Below, one piece after another: positions 28,383 to 36,791 of a DNA stretch of 64,000 bases; position 1 is the first letter of the stretch; each line of letters opens with the position of its first letter. The position numbers and the translations under genes are program-made. The stretch comes from RBG-16-34-14 sp963727535 (GTDB lineage: Bacteria > Bacteroidota > Ignavibacteria > Ignavibacteriales > Ignavibacteriaceae), in the NCBI GenBank assembly GCA_963727535.1, contig CAVSGR010000001.1:124001-188000 (forward strand). The letters are read 5' to 3'. The notes below the pieces were generated by a model. The model ran no database searches and was not told the DNA's origin. It saw nothing but the letters and a program-made list of their open reading frames with translations.

Positions 28383-28955
28383 ATGAATCAAACTGCAAAA
28401 AACTTATCAATTAAAACAATTGCACAAAGAATAGCCGAAAACAAATTTGTTTGGGTATTTTCTTTTACTTTACTGACCGCTGTTTCTGCGCAAATAGCAA
28501 TCCCGTTAAAACCAGTTCCGCTTACTTTACAAACTATGGCGGTACTTTTATCGGGAGCTTTTTTAGGCGCAAGAAATGGGGCGTATAGTCAATTACTTTA
28601 TCTTCTACTCGGTGTTATCGGGCTTCCCGTTTTTGCACAGGTACCAAATGGTGCTATTGGATTTGCAAGACTGTTCGGTCCCACCGGTGGATATTTACTT
28701 GCTTTTCCAATTGCTGCTTTTGTTACGGGTTATATAGTTGAGAAAAACAAATCTTACGCAGTAGTGACCTTAGCTATGTTTTTGGCAGATATAATTATCC
28801 TGTTTGTCGGCGTTCTCTTTTTATATACTTTTTATGTAAAAGATTTTTGGTCGGCTGTGGAATCCGGGGCTGCTATTTTTTCAATCTGGATGGTAATAAA
28901 AACTTTTGCTGCTTCTGCAATTTATTTCGGCATCAAAGGCAGGAAGACAGAATAA
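28383..28955 (+). CDS. bioY: biotin transporter BioY
   Basis: 190 residues, about six membrane segments. BioY hallmarks: LKPVPLTLQTMAVLLSGAFLG near residue 45, GAYSQLLYLLLGVIGLPVFA, and FGPTGGYLLAFPIAAFVTGYI. BioY is the substrate-binding S-component of biotin ECF transporters, sometimes working without a dedicated energy module; no bioM/bioN are nearby. A 37-bp gap precedes the Fe-S oxidoreductase gene. Confidence 0.95.
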   Translation: MNQTAKNLSIKTIAQRIAENKFVWVFSFTLLTAVSAQIAIPLKPVPLTLQTMAVLLSGAFLGARNGAYSQLLYLLLGVIGLPVFAQVPNGAIGFARLFGPTGGYLLAFPIAAFVTGYIVEKNKSYAVVTLAMFLADIIILFVGVLFLYTFYVKDFWSAVESGAAIFSIWMVIKTFAASAIYFGIKGRKTE

Positions 28956-28992
28956 AACTTTCAGAAACATATTCTCATGTTAAGGATATGAA

Positions 28993-30999
28993 ATGGAATT
29001 AAAAAATATAATCTTTATTCTTTTCTTCCTTATATCAGTTTCAGTTTTTGTTTGGAGCTGCAGAAATTTAATTCGCTACATGCTTGTTGCGAAGAAGAAA
29101 GATGACAGATTTGATAAAATAGGTGAAAGACTAAAAAGAGTGTGGGTAATTGCATTTGCTCAAACAAAATTATTGAGAGATCCTAAAGCAGGAATTCTTC
29201 ATTTAATTATTTTCTGGGGGTTCGTGTTGTTTTTATTTGCTGTTGTTGAAGCTATCATCCAGGGATTTTATTCTCCGTTTAATTTCAGTTTTACAGGTGC
29301 ATTCTATTCAGCGATAACCTTTGTACAGGATATATTCTCCGTTCTTGTAATAGCATCTTGTTTATATGCTTTGTACAGAAGATTTGTAAGTCATGTTCCA
29401 AGACTTGAAGTAGATAAAGGCGGAAAACTTGACGCTGTTTTTATTTTATTGATGATAGTTTTTGTATGTGTATTTATGCTTGGAGAAAATATTTCTCTTG
29501 TTGCAAAACATAATTTTGTTTTAGGTGAATATGAAGTCAGACCTGTTTCTCAATATTTTGCCGGAATGTTTTACAGCAACGGTGGAAGTGCCAATTCTTA
29601 TTATGAATTTTTCTGGTGGGCACATATTGTTCTAATTTTTGGTTTTCTGAATTACTTGCCTTATTCAAAACATCTCCATGTTCTTACATCATTGCCAAAT
29701 ACTTTTTTTGCAAATCTTGAGGAAAATAGAAAAACACTTAAGCCGATTAATCTTGAAGATGAAACTCTTGAAGTTTACGGCGCAGCAGATATTGAACAGC
29801 TTTCATGGAAACAAATTCTGGATGGTTATTCCTGTACAGAATGCGGAAGATGTACCGATTCCTGTCCAGCTGCAACAGTTGGAAAATCTTTATCTCCAAG
29901 AAAAATAATAGTCGATATCCGAAGGAGAACTATTGATAAAGCGCCACTGCTTGTAAATGGTGAAACATCAGGAGAAGTTTTTGAAAAGACTCTAGTTCAT
30001 GATTATATATCTGATACTGAACTTTGGGAATGTACAACTTGTATGGCTTGTGTCCAGGAATGTCCTGTTATGATTGAGCACGTTGATTCTATAGTTGATA
30101 TGAGGAGAGATCTTGTCCTTACAGAATCACAATTTCATCCTAATCTTGGTAATGTATTTAAAAGTCTTGAAACTAATTTTACTCCATGGGCTTTTAATCA
30201 TGCCGATAGAGCAAACTGGGCAGAAGGATTAGAAATTAAAACTATGTCTGAAGACTCAGATTGTGAAGTGTTATACTGGGTTGGATGTGCAGGTTCTTAT
30301 GATGACAGGTATAAAAAAGTTTCAAGAGCTTTTGCTTCACTTATGAAAAAAGCAAATGTTAATTTCAGAATTCTCGGAACCGAAGAAAAATGTAATGGCG
30401 ATACCGCCCGCAGGTTAGGGAATGAATACATTGCACAAATGCTTATACATGAAAATGTTGAAACCTTAAATCATTACAATGTAAAAAAAATAGTTACATC
30501 GTGTCCACACTGTTTTCATTCTCTAAGTAATGAATACAAACAATTCGGTGGAAATTATGAAGTTAAGCATCACACACAATTTATTAATGAATTGATAAAC
30601 GAAGGAAAATTAAAGCTTAAAGATGAAAGTGCCGGAACAAAAGCAACATACCATGATTCCTGTTATCTCGGAAGATACAATGATGTTTATGATCCGCCGA
30701 GAGAAATGTTAAAAGATATTAATGGTTTTGATTTACTCGAAATGAAGAGAAACAAGAGTAAAGGATTCTGCTGTGGAGCAGGCGGCGGAAGAATGTTTCT
30801 TGAAGATGAAGAAGGCGGTAAAATAAATATTGAGAGAACAAAAGAAGCCCTTGGTACCGGAGCCGATACAATTGCTTCAGCTTGTCCATTTTGCATGACA
30901 ATGTTGAACGACGGCGTAAAACATTTTGAAAAAGCGGATGAAGTTTCAGTAAAAGATATTGCAGAAATAGTTCTGGAAAACCTGTCTATCGGAGTATGA
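28993..30999 (+). CDS. membrane-bound heterodisulfide-reductase-like Fe-S oxidoreductase
   Basis: 668 residues. The first 240 residues contain five or six membrane helices resembling the cytochrome-b-like NarI/HdrE type anchor. Then come two [4Fe-4S] ferredoxin motifs: CTECGRCTDSCP (about 281-292) and CTTCMACVQECP (about 348-359). The C-terminal half holds two CCG-type cysteine domains: CNGDTARRLG with SCPHCFHSL, and CHD...CCGAGGGRMF (near 593), the HdrD/GlpC-like module that carries a special cluster. It likely passes electrons between a quinone pool and a soluble donor such as an ETF or dithiol. It is a single-gene fusion of HdrE-like and HdrD-like parts. Confidence 0.88.
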   Translation: MELKNIIFILFFLISVSVFVWSCRNLIRYMLVAKKKDDRFDKIGERLKRVWVIAFAQTKLLRDPKAGILHLIIFWGFVLFLFAVVEAIIQGFYSPFNFSFTGAFYSAITFVQDIFSVLVIASCLYALYRRFVSHVPRLEVDKGGKLDAVFILLMIVFVCVFMLGENISLVAKHNFVLGEYEVRPVSQYFAGMFYSNGGSANSYYEFFWWAHIVLIFGFLNYLPYSKHLHVLTSLPNTFFANLEENRKTLKPINLEDETLEVYGAADIEQLSWKQILDGYSCTECGRCTDSCPAATVGKSLSPRKIIVDIRRRTIDKAPLLVNGETSGEVFEKTLVHDYISDTELWECTTCMACVQECPVMIEHVDSIVDMRRDLVLTESQFHPNLGNVFKSLETNFTPWAFNHADRANWAEGLEIKTMSEDSDCEVLYWVGCAGSYDDRYKKVSRAFASLMKKANVNFRILGTEEKCNGDTARRLGNEYIAQMLIHENVETLNHYNVKKIVTSCPHCFHSLSNEYKQFGGNYEVKHHTQFINELINEGKLKLKDESAGTKATYHDSCYLGRYNDVYDPPREMLKDINGFDLLEMKRNKSKGFCCGAGGGRMFLEDEEGGKINIERTKEALGTGADTIASACPFCMTMLNDGVKHFEKADEVSVKDIAEIVLENLSIGV

Positions 31000-31048
31000 A
31001 GGTAGACTTAAATAACATTTTTCTCAACCAACATAAAGGAGGATTAAT

Positions 31049-31246
31049 ATGAACAGATACCAGGACCTTGTAAACGCAGTAAAAGAGTTGGAGGTCGATT
31101 TCCAAAAATTCTATGAAAGAGGCCAGGCTGCTGCAGGCACAAGAGTAAGAAAAGGACTGAGTGATCTGAGAAAACTCGCTCAGGATGTACGTAAAGATAT
31201 ACAAAACGTAAAAGCTGAAAGAAAAGCAGCTAAATCCGGCAGTTAA
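31049..31246 (+). CDS. histone H1-like (Hc1-type) small DNA-binding protein
   Basis: 65 residues behind a strong ribosome site (AAAGGAGG). Highly basic in its second half: AGTRVRKGLSDLRKLAQDVRK is the motif of the Chlamydia Hc1-like proteins found in Bacteroidota. N-terminal helix is acidic (VKELEVDFQKFYERG). Probably a nucleoid-associated protein. Followed by a strong terminator at 31270, so it can be expressed as a monocistron or at the end of the oxidoreductase unit. Confidence 0.85.
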   Translation: MNRYQDLVNAVKELEVDFQKFYERGQAAAGTRVRKGLSDLRKLAQDVRKDIQNVKAERKAAKSGS

Positions 31247-31269
31247 TTAATTACCGGGTTATATAATTA

Positions 31270-31300
31270 GGCTGAATTATTTTTAATTCAGCCTTTTTTA
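31270..31300 (+). terminator. rho-independent terminator after the histone-like gene
   Basis: GGCTGAATTA (31270-31279) pairs with TAATTCAGCC (31284-31293), followed by seven T. Confidence 0.92.
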
Positions 31301-31394
31301 TTAAAAATGGTTTTCCAATTCTCATTTGCAAAATGCAATATTTAATTGCATCTTTTCTCCAATTTAATTGAAATTATTTCTTAGAAATCTCCAG

Positions 31395-32618
31395 ATGAAA
31401 TTATTTTTTACGATAACTTTTTTATGCAGCCTTGCTTATTCTTATAGCTTTGGGTTTTTGGAGAAGGATTCAGTAGCTACTGTAAGAATTTCAGTCGTTG
31501 GTGATTTAATGTGTCACTCGGTTCAATATAATTATGCAAGAGTTAATAAAGACAGTTTTGATTTTAATCCTGTTTTCAGAGAGGTAAGCAAATATTTTAG
31601 GCAATCCGATTTTGTTTTTGGTAATCTTGAAACAGTAACTGCAGGGGAGTCGAAAGGTTATTCAGGATATCCTTTCTTTAATTGTCCTGATGAATATATA
31701 ACTGCACTTTACAATGCAGGGTTTAACTTAATCACAACATCGAATAATCATTCGCTTGACCAGGGTGAAACCGGACTTTTACGAACTATAAATGTATTAA
31801 AGAAAAATCATCTTTTATATAACGGAACTTTTACTTCCAAAGAAGACAGAGATTCTATAAGAATTATAAATATTAAAGGAATTAAAATTGCTTTTCTTGC
31901 TTACAGTTTTGGGACAAACGGTATTCCTGTTCCTGAAGGAAAATCTTATTTAATAAACCTTATTGATTTTGATTTAATAAAATCTGATATAGAAAAAGCG
32001 AGAAAGTCCGGCGTTGATGTTGTTCTTGTTCATTATCATTTTGGTGAAGAATATAAAAGAGAACCGGTTGCTTACCAGAAAGAAGTTGTTGCAAAAACAA
32101 TTTCATTCGGTGCTGATATAATTATCGGGGGGCATCCCCATGTTCTGGAACCGGTACAATTTTTTAAAACAAATAATGGAGATATTGATTCAGGATTTAT
32201 TGCTTACTCGATGGGTAATTTTATTTCAAACCAGAGATGGCGTTACTCCGATGCAGGTGCAATTTTGAATATTGAAATAACAAAAAATCTGAGAAGTAAA
32301 ACTATTCACATTTCAAATGTATCATATATCCCGACATGGGTTTTTAAAGGAACAACAAACAGGGGAAACGAATATATTATTCTTCCGCTTCTTCCTGATT
32401 ACAAAAGTACAATTGATAAATACCTGACTGCTTCAGATCGTGCAAACATGTCGCAGGCTTTTGAAGATACAAATGAAATCTTAAGAAAATATTCCGACAA
32501 TATTAATATTTACCATGGAAATCCGTTAATAATTACAGGTATCGAACCAAGGGGATTGGAAGTCTTTAGCTTAAATAAGTTATATGATATGAAAGAAGTT
32601 GCCTATCCTGTAAAATGA
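31395..32618 (+). CDS. CapA-family (PGA_cap) metallophosphatase-like protein
   Basis: 407 residues from ATG 31395, which begins the signal peptide MKLFFTITFLCSLAYSYSFG; a TTG nine codons upstream is possible but would spoil it. PGA_cap motifs: VVGDLMCHSVQ, FGNLETVT, TSNNHSLDQGETGLLRTINVL, VVLVHYHFGEEYKREP and GADIIIGGHPHVLEPVQ, which supply the Asp/Asn/His metal ligands of the calcineurin-like fold. CapA/PgsA proteins are linked to poly-gamma-glutamate or capsule formation, but no capB/capC is nearby, so the substrate is open. Exported. Confidence 0.86.
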   Translation: MKLFFTITFLCSLAYSYSFGFLEKDSVATVRISVVGDLMCHSVQYNYARVNKDSFDFNPVFREVSKYFRQSDFVFGNLETVTAGESKGYSGYPFFNCPDEYITALYNAGFNLITTSNNHSLDQGETGLLRTINVLKKNHLLYNGTFTSKEDRDSIRIINIKGIKIAFLAYSFGTNGIPVPEGKSYLINLIDFDLIKSDIEKARKSGVDVVLVHYHFGEEYKREPVAYQKEVVAKTISFGADIIIGGHPHVLEPVQFFKTNNGDIDSGFIAYSMGNFISNQRWRYSDAGAILNIEITKNLRSKTIHISNVSYIPTWVFKGTTNRGNEYIILPLLPDYKSTIDKYLTASDRANMSQAFEDTNEILRKYSDNINIYHGNPLIITGIEPRGLEVFSLNKLYDMKEVAYPVK

Positions 32619-32632
32619 TACTGCAGAAAACT

Positions 32633-32649
32633 GTCACTTTAAAAGTGAC
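32633..32649. repeat. short palindrome
   Basis: GTCACTTTAAAAGTGAC is a near-perfect palindrome in the gap between the CapA-like and sigma factor genes. Similar hairpins with a TTAAAA centre lie at 40471, 40553 and 44126. Confidence 0.6.
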
Positions 32650-32717
32650 TAGGAGATTGGACTGCGATTAGTTGAATAAATTGGATTTCAACACTAGCTA
32701 AATTAAATTACTGATAT

Positions 32718-33296
32718 ATGCCCATCGAAAATTTAACAGAAGATTTAAAAAAAGGCGATATAAAATCTTACAGGATTTTAGTCGATGAACATCAGAAAAA
32801 AGTGTTAAATACATGTTTCAGATTCGTTGGCAACAGGGAAGATGCCGAAGACTTAACACAAGAAGTATTCATTGAGGTTTACAAATCAATATCTTCATTT
32901 CGCGGGGAGTCACAAATATCAACCTGGATTTACAGAATTGCTGTAACCAAATCTTTGGACTTTATAAGGAAGAAGAAAAGAAAAAAGCGTTTCGCAATTC
33001 TTAAAAGCACTTTCAGTGGAGATACTGTTGAAGAAGATATTCCAGATAATCAAAATCTAAATCCGGGCAGCAAAATAGAAGAGAAGGATAGAATTAGAAT
33101 CTTAAATGAAGCTCTTGAATCATTGCCAGAAAATCAAAGGGCAGCATTTACATTAAGCAAATATGATGAAATGAGTTATAAAGAAATTGCTGAAATTTTG
33201 AATACGACAGTTTCATCTGTCGAATCGCTAATACACAGGGCAAAAGAAAACCTAAAAAAGAAGCTCCATCATTATTATGAAAAGAAAATTATGTGA
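32718..33296 (+). CDS. ECF-type RNA polymerase sigma factor
   Basis: 192 residues, two sigma domains. Region 2: EDAEDLTQEVFIEVYKSI and GESQISTWIYRIAVTKSLDFIR. Region 4: LPENQRAAFTLSKYDEMSYKEIAEIL and TVSSVESLIHRAKENLKKKL. Size and lack of an N-terminal region 1 mark it as ECF (RpoE-like). The next gene is a one-helix membrane protein of anti-sigma size, 52 bp away, then a Spy-like protein: a standard envelope-stress arrangement. Confidence 0.93.
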   Translation: MPIENLTEDLKKGDIKSYRILVDEHQKKVLNTCFRFVGNREDAEDLTQEVFIEVYKSISSFRGESQISTWIYRIAVTKSLDFIRKKKRKKRFAILKSTFSGDTVEEDIPDNQNLNPGSKIEEKDRIRILNEALESLPENQRAAFTLSKYDEMSYKEIAEILNTTVSSVESLIHRAKENLKKKLHHYYEKKIM

Positions 33297-33348
33297 GAGC
33301 GCAGGTTTTTTCAAATAAAGGCGTCAAATAATATATGAGGCAGAAAAA

Positions 33349-33687
33349 ATGAATAAAGAAGAAAAAATAGGAAAAGAAGTAGAGAAAACACTCAATGCTT
33401 TCGACAAAGTTGAAAACCTCGAGGCAAATCCTTACTTATTCACAAGACTTCAATCTGAAATTGAAGGATCGCAAACAAAAGGGAAAAGATTTTTTTTAAG
33501 CGGAAACATTCTGCGACCTGCAATTTTATTTGTTGTTATCATTATAAATATTTGTTCTGTGATATTTTTCTCAAATTCCGAGAGCGAAACTACTTCGACA
33601 AAGCAGACTTATCTCTCTGCCATTTCTTCGGAATATTCAATTAGTCATTCTTACTATTCAGAGTTAAGCGAAATGATAGGAAAATAA
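33349..33687 (+). CDS. candidate single-pass anti-sigma factor
   Basis: 112 residues, no family I can name from sequence. About 55 charged cytoplasmic residues (KEVEKTLNAFDKVENLEANPYLFTRL) precede one hydrophobic helix (LRPAILFVVIIINICSVIFF) and a short Ser/Tyr-rich outer tail. Position directly behind an ECF sigma gene and topology with the N-terminus inside fit an anti-sigma factor. That role is inferred from position. Stop is 1 bp before the next start. Confidence 0.7.
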   Translation: MNKEEKIGKEVEKTLNAFDKVENLEANPYLFTRLQSEIEGSQTKGKRFFLSGNILRPAILFVVIIINICSVIFFSNSESETTSTKQTYLSAISSEYSISHSYYSELSEMIGK

Positions 33688-33688
33688 A

Positions 33689-34204
33689 ATGGATATTCTT
33701 GCAAAACAAAAAGTTACAAACATCCTGATAATAATTTTAGTAGTTATAAACATTGGCTGTTTATCCTTTATCTGGTTCAGAGAAGCTAACCATCCCAAGC
33801 TGCCTCCACCTCATCCGGACAGACAAAATGTAAATCGTTTCCTAGATAAAGAATTAGATTTGAATACTGACCAGGAAAAAAAGTTTGATGAATTCAGGAA
33901 AGAACATTTTGAAACTACAAGAAAATTTGAAGATAAAATCGGTGTGTATAAAAAAGAAATTTTATCCGAGTCATTCAATCAAAAACCGGATATGCAAAAG
34001 ATAAATGCTTTAACTGACAGCTTAAGTTCAGCACAAAAAGGATATGAAATGTTTTTATCAGAACATTTTCAAAAGCTTGCATCTGTTTGTACGCCTGAAC
34101 AAAGAGAAAAATTAAAAGGTATTTTCCTCTCATCGTTTGGGCCAAAAGACAGACGGCCTATGCCGCCTCCCGGCGGAGAAATGCGTCCAGGTCCGCCACG
34201 TTAA
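33689..34204 (+). CDS. Spy/CpxP-like periplasmic metal/stress sensor protein
   Basis: 171 residues with one N-terminal membrane anchor (ILIIILVVINIGCLSFIWF). The remainder is helical, with LDLNTDQEKKFDEFRKEH near residue 55 and VCTPEQREKLKGIF near 130, the two L-T-x-x-Q-like turns of the Spy/CpxP/heavy-metal-sensor fold, in a degenerate form (LNTDQ, CTPEQ). The tail is Pro/Met/Arg rich (MPPPGGEMRPGPPR). Chaperone-like scaffold protein, co-transcribed with the sigma and candidate anti-sigma genes. Confidence 0.83.
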   Translation: MDILAKQKVTNILIIILVVINIGCLSFIWFREANHPKLPPPHPDRQNVNRFLDKELDLNTDQEKKFDEFRKEHFETTRKFEDKIGVYKKEILSESFNQKPDMQKINALTDSLSSAQKGYEMFLSEHFQKLASVCTPEQREKLKGIFLSSFGPKDRRPMPPPGGEMRPGPPR

Positions 34205-34240
34205 TTTGTTACAATATATTTTGTCTTAAAAATTTTTACA

Positions 34241-34335
34241 GTCACACAGAGCTTGCCTGCCTGCCGGTAGGCAGGTCGAAGTGTGACTTTGTTTTTTAAT
34301 ATCAGTCTTCGACACGCTCAGACTGACAGACTCTC
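34241..34335. repeat. GAGCTTGTCGAAG-type dispersed repeat carrying a 20-bp palindromic insertion
   Basis: The left arm reads GTCACACAGAGCTTG, then CCTGCCTGCCGGTAGGCAGG (34256-34275), then TCGAAGTGTGAC. The uninterrupted version is at 61271-61298. The right arm CAGTCTTCGACACGCTCAGACTGACA is matched at 61298-61322 with one change. See findings. Confidence 0.8.
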
Positions 34336-34461
34336 CTGATTTCTGCTTTTTGTTTCTTAATATGTTATTAAAAAATTTTTTCGGCACCGCAAGTTTTTTC
34401 TCATAACAACATCTAACTAATTAAGGTAAAGATAATTCAATAATCGAGACGGAGTTAAATT

Positions 34462-35217
34462 ATGAAGGCAATATTTAGTCTTTTGTTTGCAATGTTTTTA
34501 GTAGGAGGATGCAGTAATCCTGCAAGTTCAACTTCAAATAATTCAACTGGCACCGATTCAGGAACATCCCAGGATTTACCGGATGTATTTAAGAAATTCT
34601 CCGGCAATGTTTCTTTCTCGGTTCAGGGAGATTATGTTGTAATCACAACAGCAGATGTTCCTGATCATAAAAGCCCTTACTTCGATGTTAGCGATCCAAA
34701 TTATGAAGCGTACGATGGAGATAATCCTAATTTCCAGTTAAACCCGAATAGAATAGTTGAACAAAATATAGTTCTTAAAATCCCAATCAATCCACAGGAA
34801 GCATCTACTCATTCTTACACACAGCTTGGACCAATTGGAGTTGCAATAAATGGAGTTGCATTGTTCAATCAATACGCAGGACCGAATAGAGCACTCAGCG
34901 ATGAAATAAATTCTTTCGATCAATACAATGGACATCCACAGCAATCGGGAGTTTATCATTATCATGTGGAACCTTTACATATAACTTCTGAAGAAGGTGA
35001 AGATGGGCTTATCGGTTTTCTGCTTGATGGATTTCCTGTTTATGGACCTTATGAAAATGGAAAGTTAGTTACAAACGATGATCTCGATCAATATCATGGA
35101 CACTTCGGTCCGACAAAGGAATATCCAAACGGGATTTATCATTATCACATTACGAGTGATTCTCCATATATAAACGGCGGACAGTATTACGGTACACCCG
35201 GTTCAGTAACACAATAA
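34462..35217 (+). CDS. YHYH domain lipoprotein
   Basis: 251 residues. Lipoprotein signal ending LVGGC. The YHYH family motif occurs twice: GVYHYHVEP (near 170) and GIYHYHITSDSPYINGGQYYG at the end, with LLDGFPVYGPYENG in between. Histidine-rich motifs suggest metal binding, but no YHYH protein function is firmly known to me. Its stop is followed within a few bases by the start of a second lipoprotein gene, and a SCO1-like gene follows that one. Confidence 0.88.
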   Translation: MKAIFSLLFAMFLVGGCSNPASSTSNNSTGTDSGTSQDLPDVFKKFSGNVSFSVQGDYVVITTADVPDHKSPYFDVSDPNYEAYDGDNPNFQLNPNRIVEQNIVLKIPINPQEASTHSYTQLGPIGVAINGVALFNQYAGPNRALSDEINSFDQYNGHPQQSGVYHYHVEPLHITSEEGEDGLIGFLLDGFPVYGPYENGKLVTNDDLDQYHGHFGPTKEYPNGIYHYHITSDSPYINGGQYYGTPGSVTQ

Positions 35218-35223
35218 TTGAAG

Positions 35224-35895
35224 ATGAAAAAAAGTAGAATTAAATATTTCTTAATCATATTAATGCTTGCCGGGCTTTGCAGATCAGGCTGCGAAACTGT
35301 TGAAACTAAAAATGCAGATAAAGATTTACAGGTGGTTATTCCTTCTGTTGAAGTGAATAAAAATGATTCTCAAATTAAAAATGGATTGGTTTACTATAAG
35401 GGGGAATTATTTTCCGGAGTTTTAATTGAGAATTATACTGACGGCAAGAAGAAATCACAGACTGAATATTATAAAGGAGAAAAATGGGGAAAAGAATTAA
35501 AATGGTATTACAGCGGACAACTCTATACAGAACGCTTTTATAAAAATGGAATGAAAGATAGTACGAACTCAGGTTACTGGCCGAATGGAAATAAAAAATT
35601 TGAATACCAGTTTTCTAAAGGGAATTATAATGGTTCGTTCAAAGAATGGTATCCTGATGGAGAATTATCGATCTGGATGAATTACAAAAACGGTAAGGAA
35701 GACGGAAGCCAGAGAGGCTGGCGCGAGAACGGGAAACTTTTTATAAACTATGTGGTGAGAAATGGAAAAACTTATGGCGTTGTTAAATCGAGGCTTTGCT
35801 ATTCTGTTAAGGATGGCAAAGGACAATTTACAAGCAGCACTGATAATAATTATTCTGATAACGGTTCCTCTTCTTCAAAGCTGCAACCAGAGTAA
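35224..35895 (+). CDS. MORN-repeat lipoprotein (YwqK-like)
   Basis: The ATG at 35224 is preferred (an upstream TTG at 35218 also fits). The signal MKKSRIKYFLIILMLAGLCRSGC is lipoprotein-like. The core is a ladder of MORN-type repeats: GLVYYKGELFSG, QTEYYKGEKWGKELKWYYSGQLY, GYWPNGNKKFEYQFSKGNYNG, EWYPDGELSIWMNYKNGKEDG, GWRENGKLF. Such proteins are often auto-named YwqK antitoxin, without evidence of a toxin here. The last 28 or so codons overlap the start of the SCO1-like gene by 83 bp and look non-native; a one-base slip would give a stop at TAA 35808-35810, just before the next ATG. Confidence 0.78.
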   Translation: MKKSRIKYFLIILMLAGLCRSGCETVETKNADKDLQVVIPSVEVNKNDSQIKNGLVYYKGELFSGVLIENYTDGKKKSQTEYYKGEKWGKELKWYYSGQLYTERFYKNGMKDSTNSGYWPNGNKKFEYQFSKGNYNGSFKEWYPDGELSIWMNYKNGKEDGSQRGWRENGKLFINYVVRNGKTYGVVKSRLCYSVKDGKGQFTSSTDNNYSDNGSSSSKLQPE

Positions 35896-36485
35896 AGCTG
35901 AACCATCGGACGAACTTCCATTTTATATTTCCGATGATCTGACTCCTCAGTGGATAAGCAAGAACTCAGACGAGTATAAGAATATTCATAAGATTGCAGA
36001 TTTTTCTCTTAGTGATCAAGACGGAAATACTGTGACTAATAAAACATTTGAAGGTAAGATTTATATTACTGATTTCTTCTTTACAACATGTCCGGGTTTG
36101 TGCACAAATATGACAGCAGTTATGCAGCTTCTTCAGAAATATTTTAAAGATGATAATAATGTTTTACTACTTTCACATACAGTAACTCCTGGAAATAGAT
36201 ACTGTGCCGGTATTGAAAAAGTATGCTGAAAAAAAGAATGCAATAGATGGTAAATGGTTTATGGTTACTGGCGATATCAAGAAAATCTACGACCTTGCAA
36301 GGAACTCATATTTTGCTGATGGTGATTACACTGTGCAGAAAGAAGGAAATACTTTTTTACATAGTGAAAATTTTATTCTTATTGATCAGCAGGGAAGAAT
36401 AAGAGGAGTTTATAACGGTACACTTCCGGCAGAAATGGAAAGACTGAAAGAAGATGTGAAAATTCTGGAAACGGAATCTGATTAA
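35813..36485 (+). CDS. SCO1/SenC-family copper/thiol protein, broken by a frameshift at about 36191
   Basis: Two frames join to one SCO protein. The first part starts at ATG 35813 with lipoprotein signal ALIIIILITVPLLQSC and runs through FFFTTCPGLCTNM, the C-x-x-x-C copper/disulfide motif, to LLSHTVTP. There an extra G (36191-36192) shifts the frame; removing it gives TPEIDTVPVLKKYAEKKNA, the normal continuation. The second part (36204-36485) contains GDIKKIYDLARNSYF and the copper-ligand His in FLHSENFILIDQQG. SCO proteins deliver copper to cytochrome oxidase CuA or act as thiol reductases. Near two further lipoproteins. Confidence 0.85.
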
Positions 36486-36791
36486 TGTGAGGTAGCCGCA
36501 GTTTTCAGACTGCGGTAATGTTAAAACGGTTAAAACGGTTATAATCATTTTTTGTTATATCACCTAACTAAAGTTAGGTGAGAACCTTTATGCAAACTAC
36601 ACGTCTCTTTTAATGTGATGGAGAGATAAAAAAAGCAAGCTTTAAAAAAGTTTAGGAGTACTAAAGGACCCACCCCTTTCGTTCCCCTCCATTGAGGGGA
36701 AATACAACCTTTTTTTTAAAAAAGTCCCCTCCACCGGAGGGGATTTAGGGGTGGGTTTATATTATCTCAAAACTGTTGATAACATTTATTA
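36486..36791. other. repeat-rich intergenic region
   Basis: No gene. It holds a stretch GTTAAAACGGTTAAAACGGTT (36520s-36540), the hairpin CACCTAACT-AA-AGTTAGGTG (36561-36580) which recurs at 40513-40534, and the large G/C inverted repeat at 36668-36756. The small hairpin next to 36486 (GCCGCAGT...ACTGCGG) may end the SCO1-like transcript. Confidence 0.6.
36668..36756. repeat. inverted repeat element, CCCC-rich
   Basis: Outer arms ACCCACCCCT (36668-36677) and AGGGGTGGGT (36747-36756); inner hairpins CCCCTCCATTGAGGGG and CCCCTCCACCGGAGGGG. This matches a common non-coding palindromic repeat of Bacteroidota-like genomes. It could also stop transcription between the convergent SCO1-like and UPF0182 genes. 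Confidence 0.75.

Noticed and set aside
28162..28386. 74-codon ORF ahead of bioY
   Set aside because: No ribosome site, no family resemblance, and runs into the bioY start; treated as leader sequence.
35224..35895. Calling the YwqK-like protein an antitoxin
   Set aside because: The name is an annotation habit; no toxin gene lies beside it, and it is a lipoprotein with MORN repeats.
36204..36485. Independent 93-residue gene
   Set aside because: It is the C-terminal part of the SCO1-like protein after a one-base frameshift.
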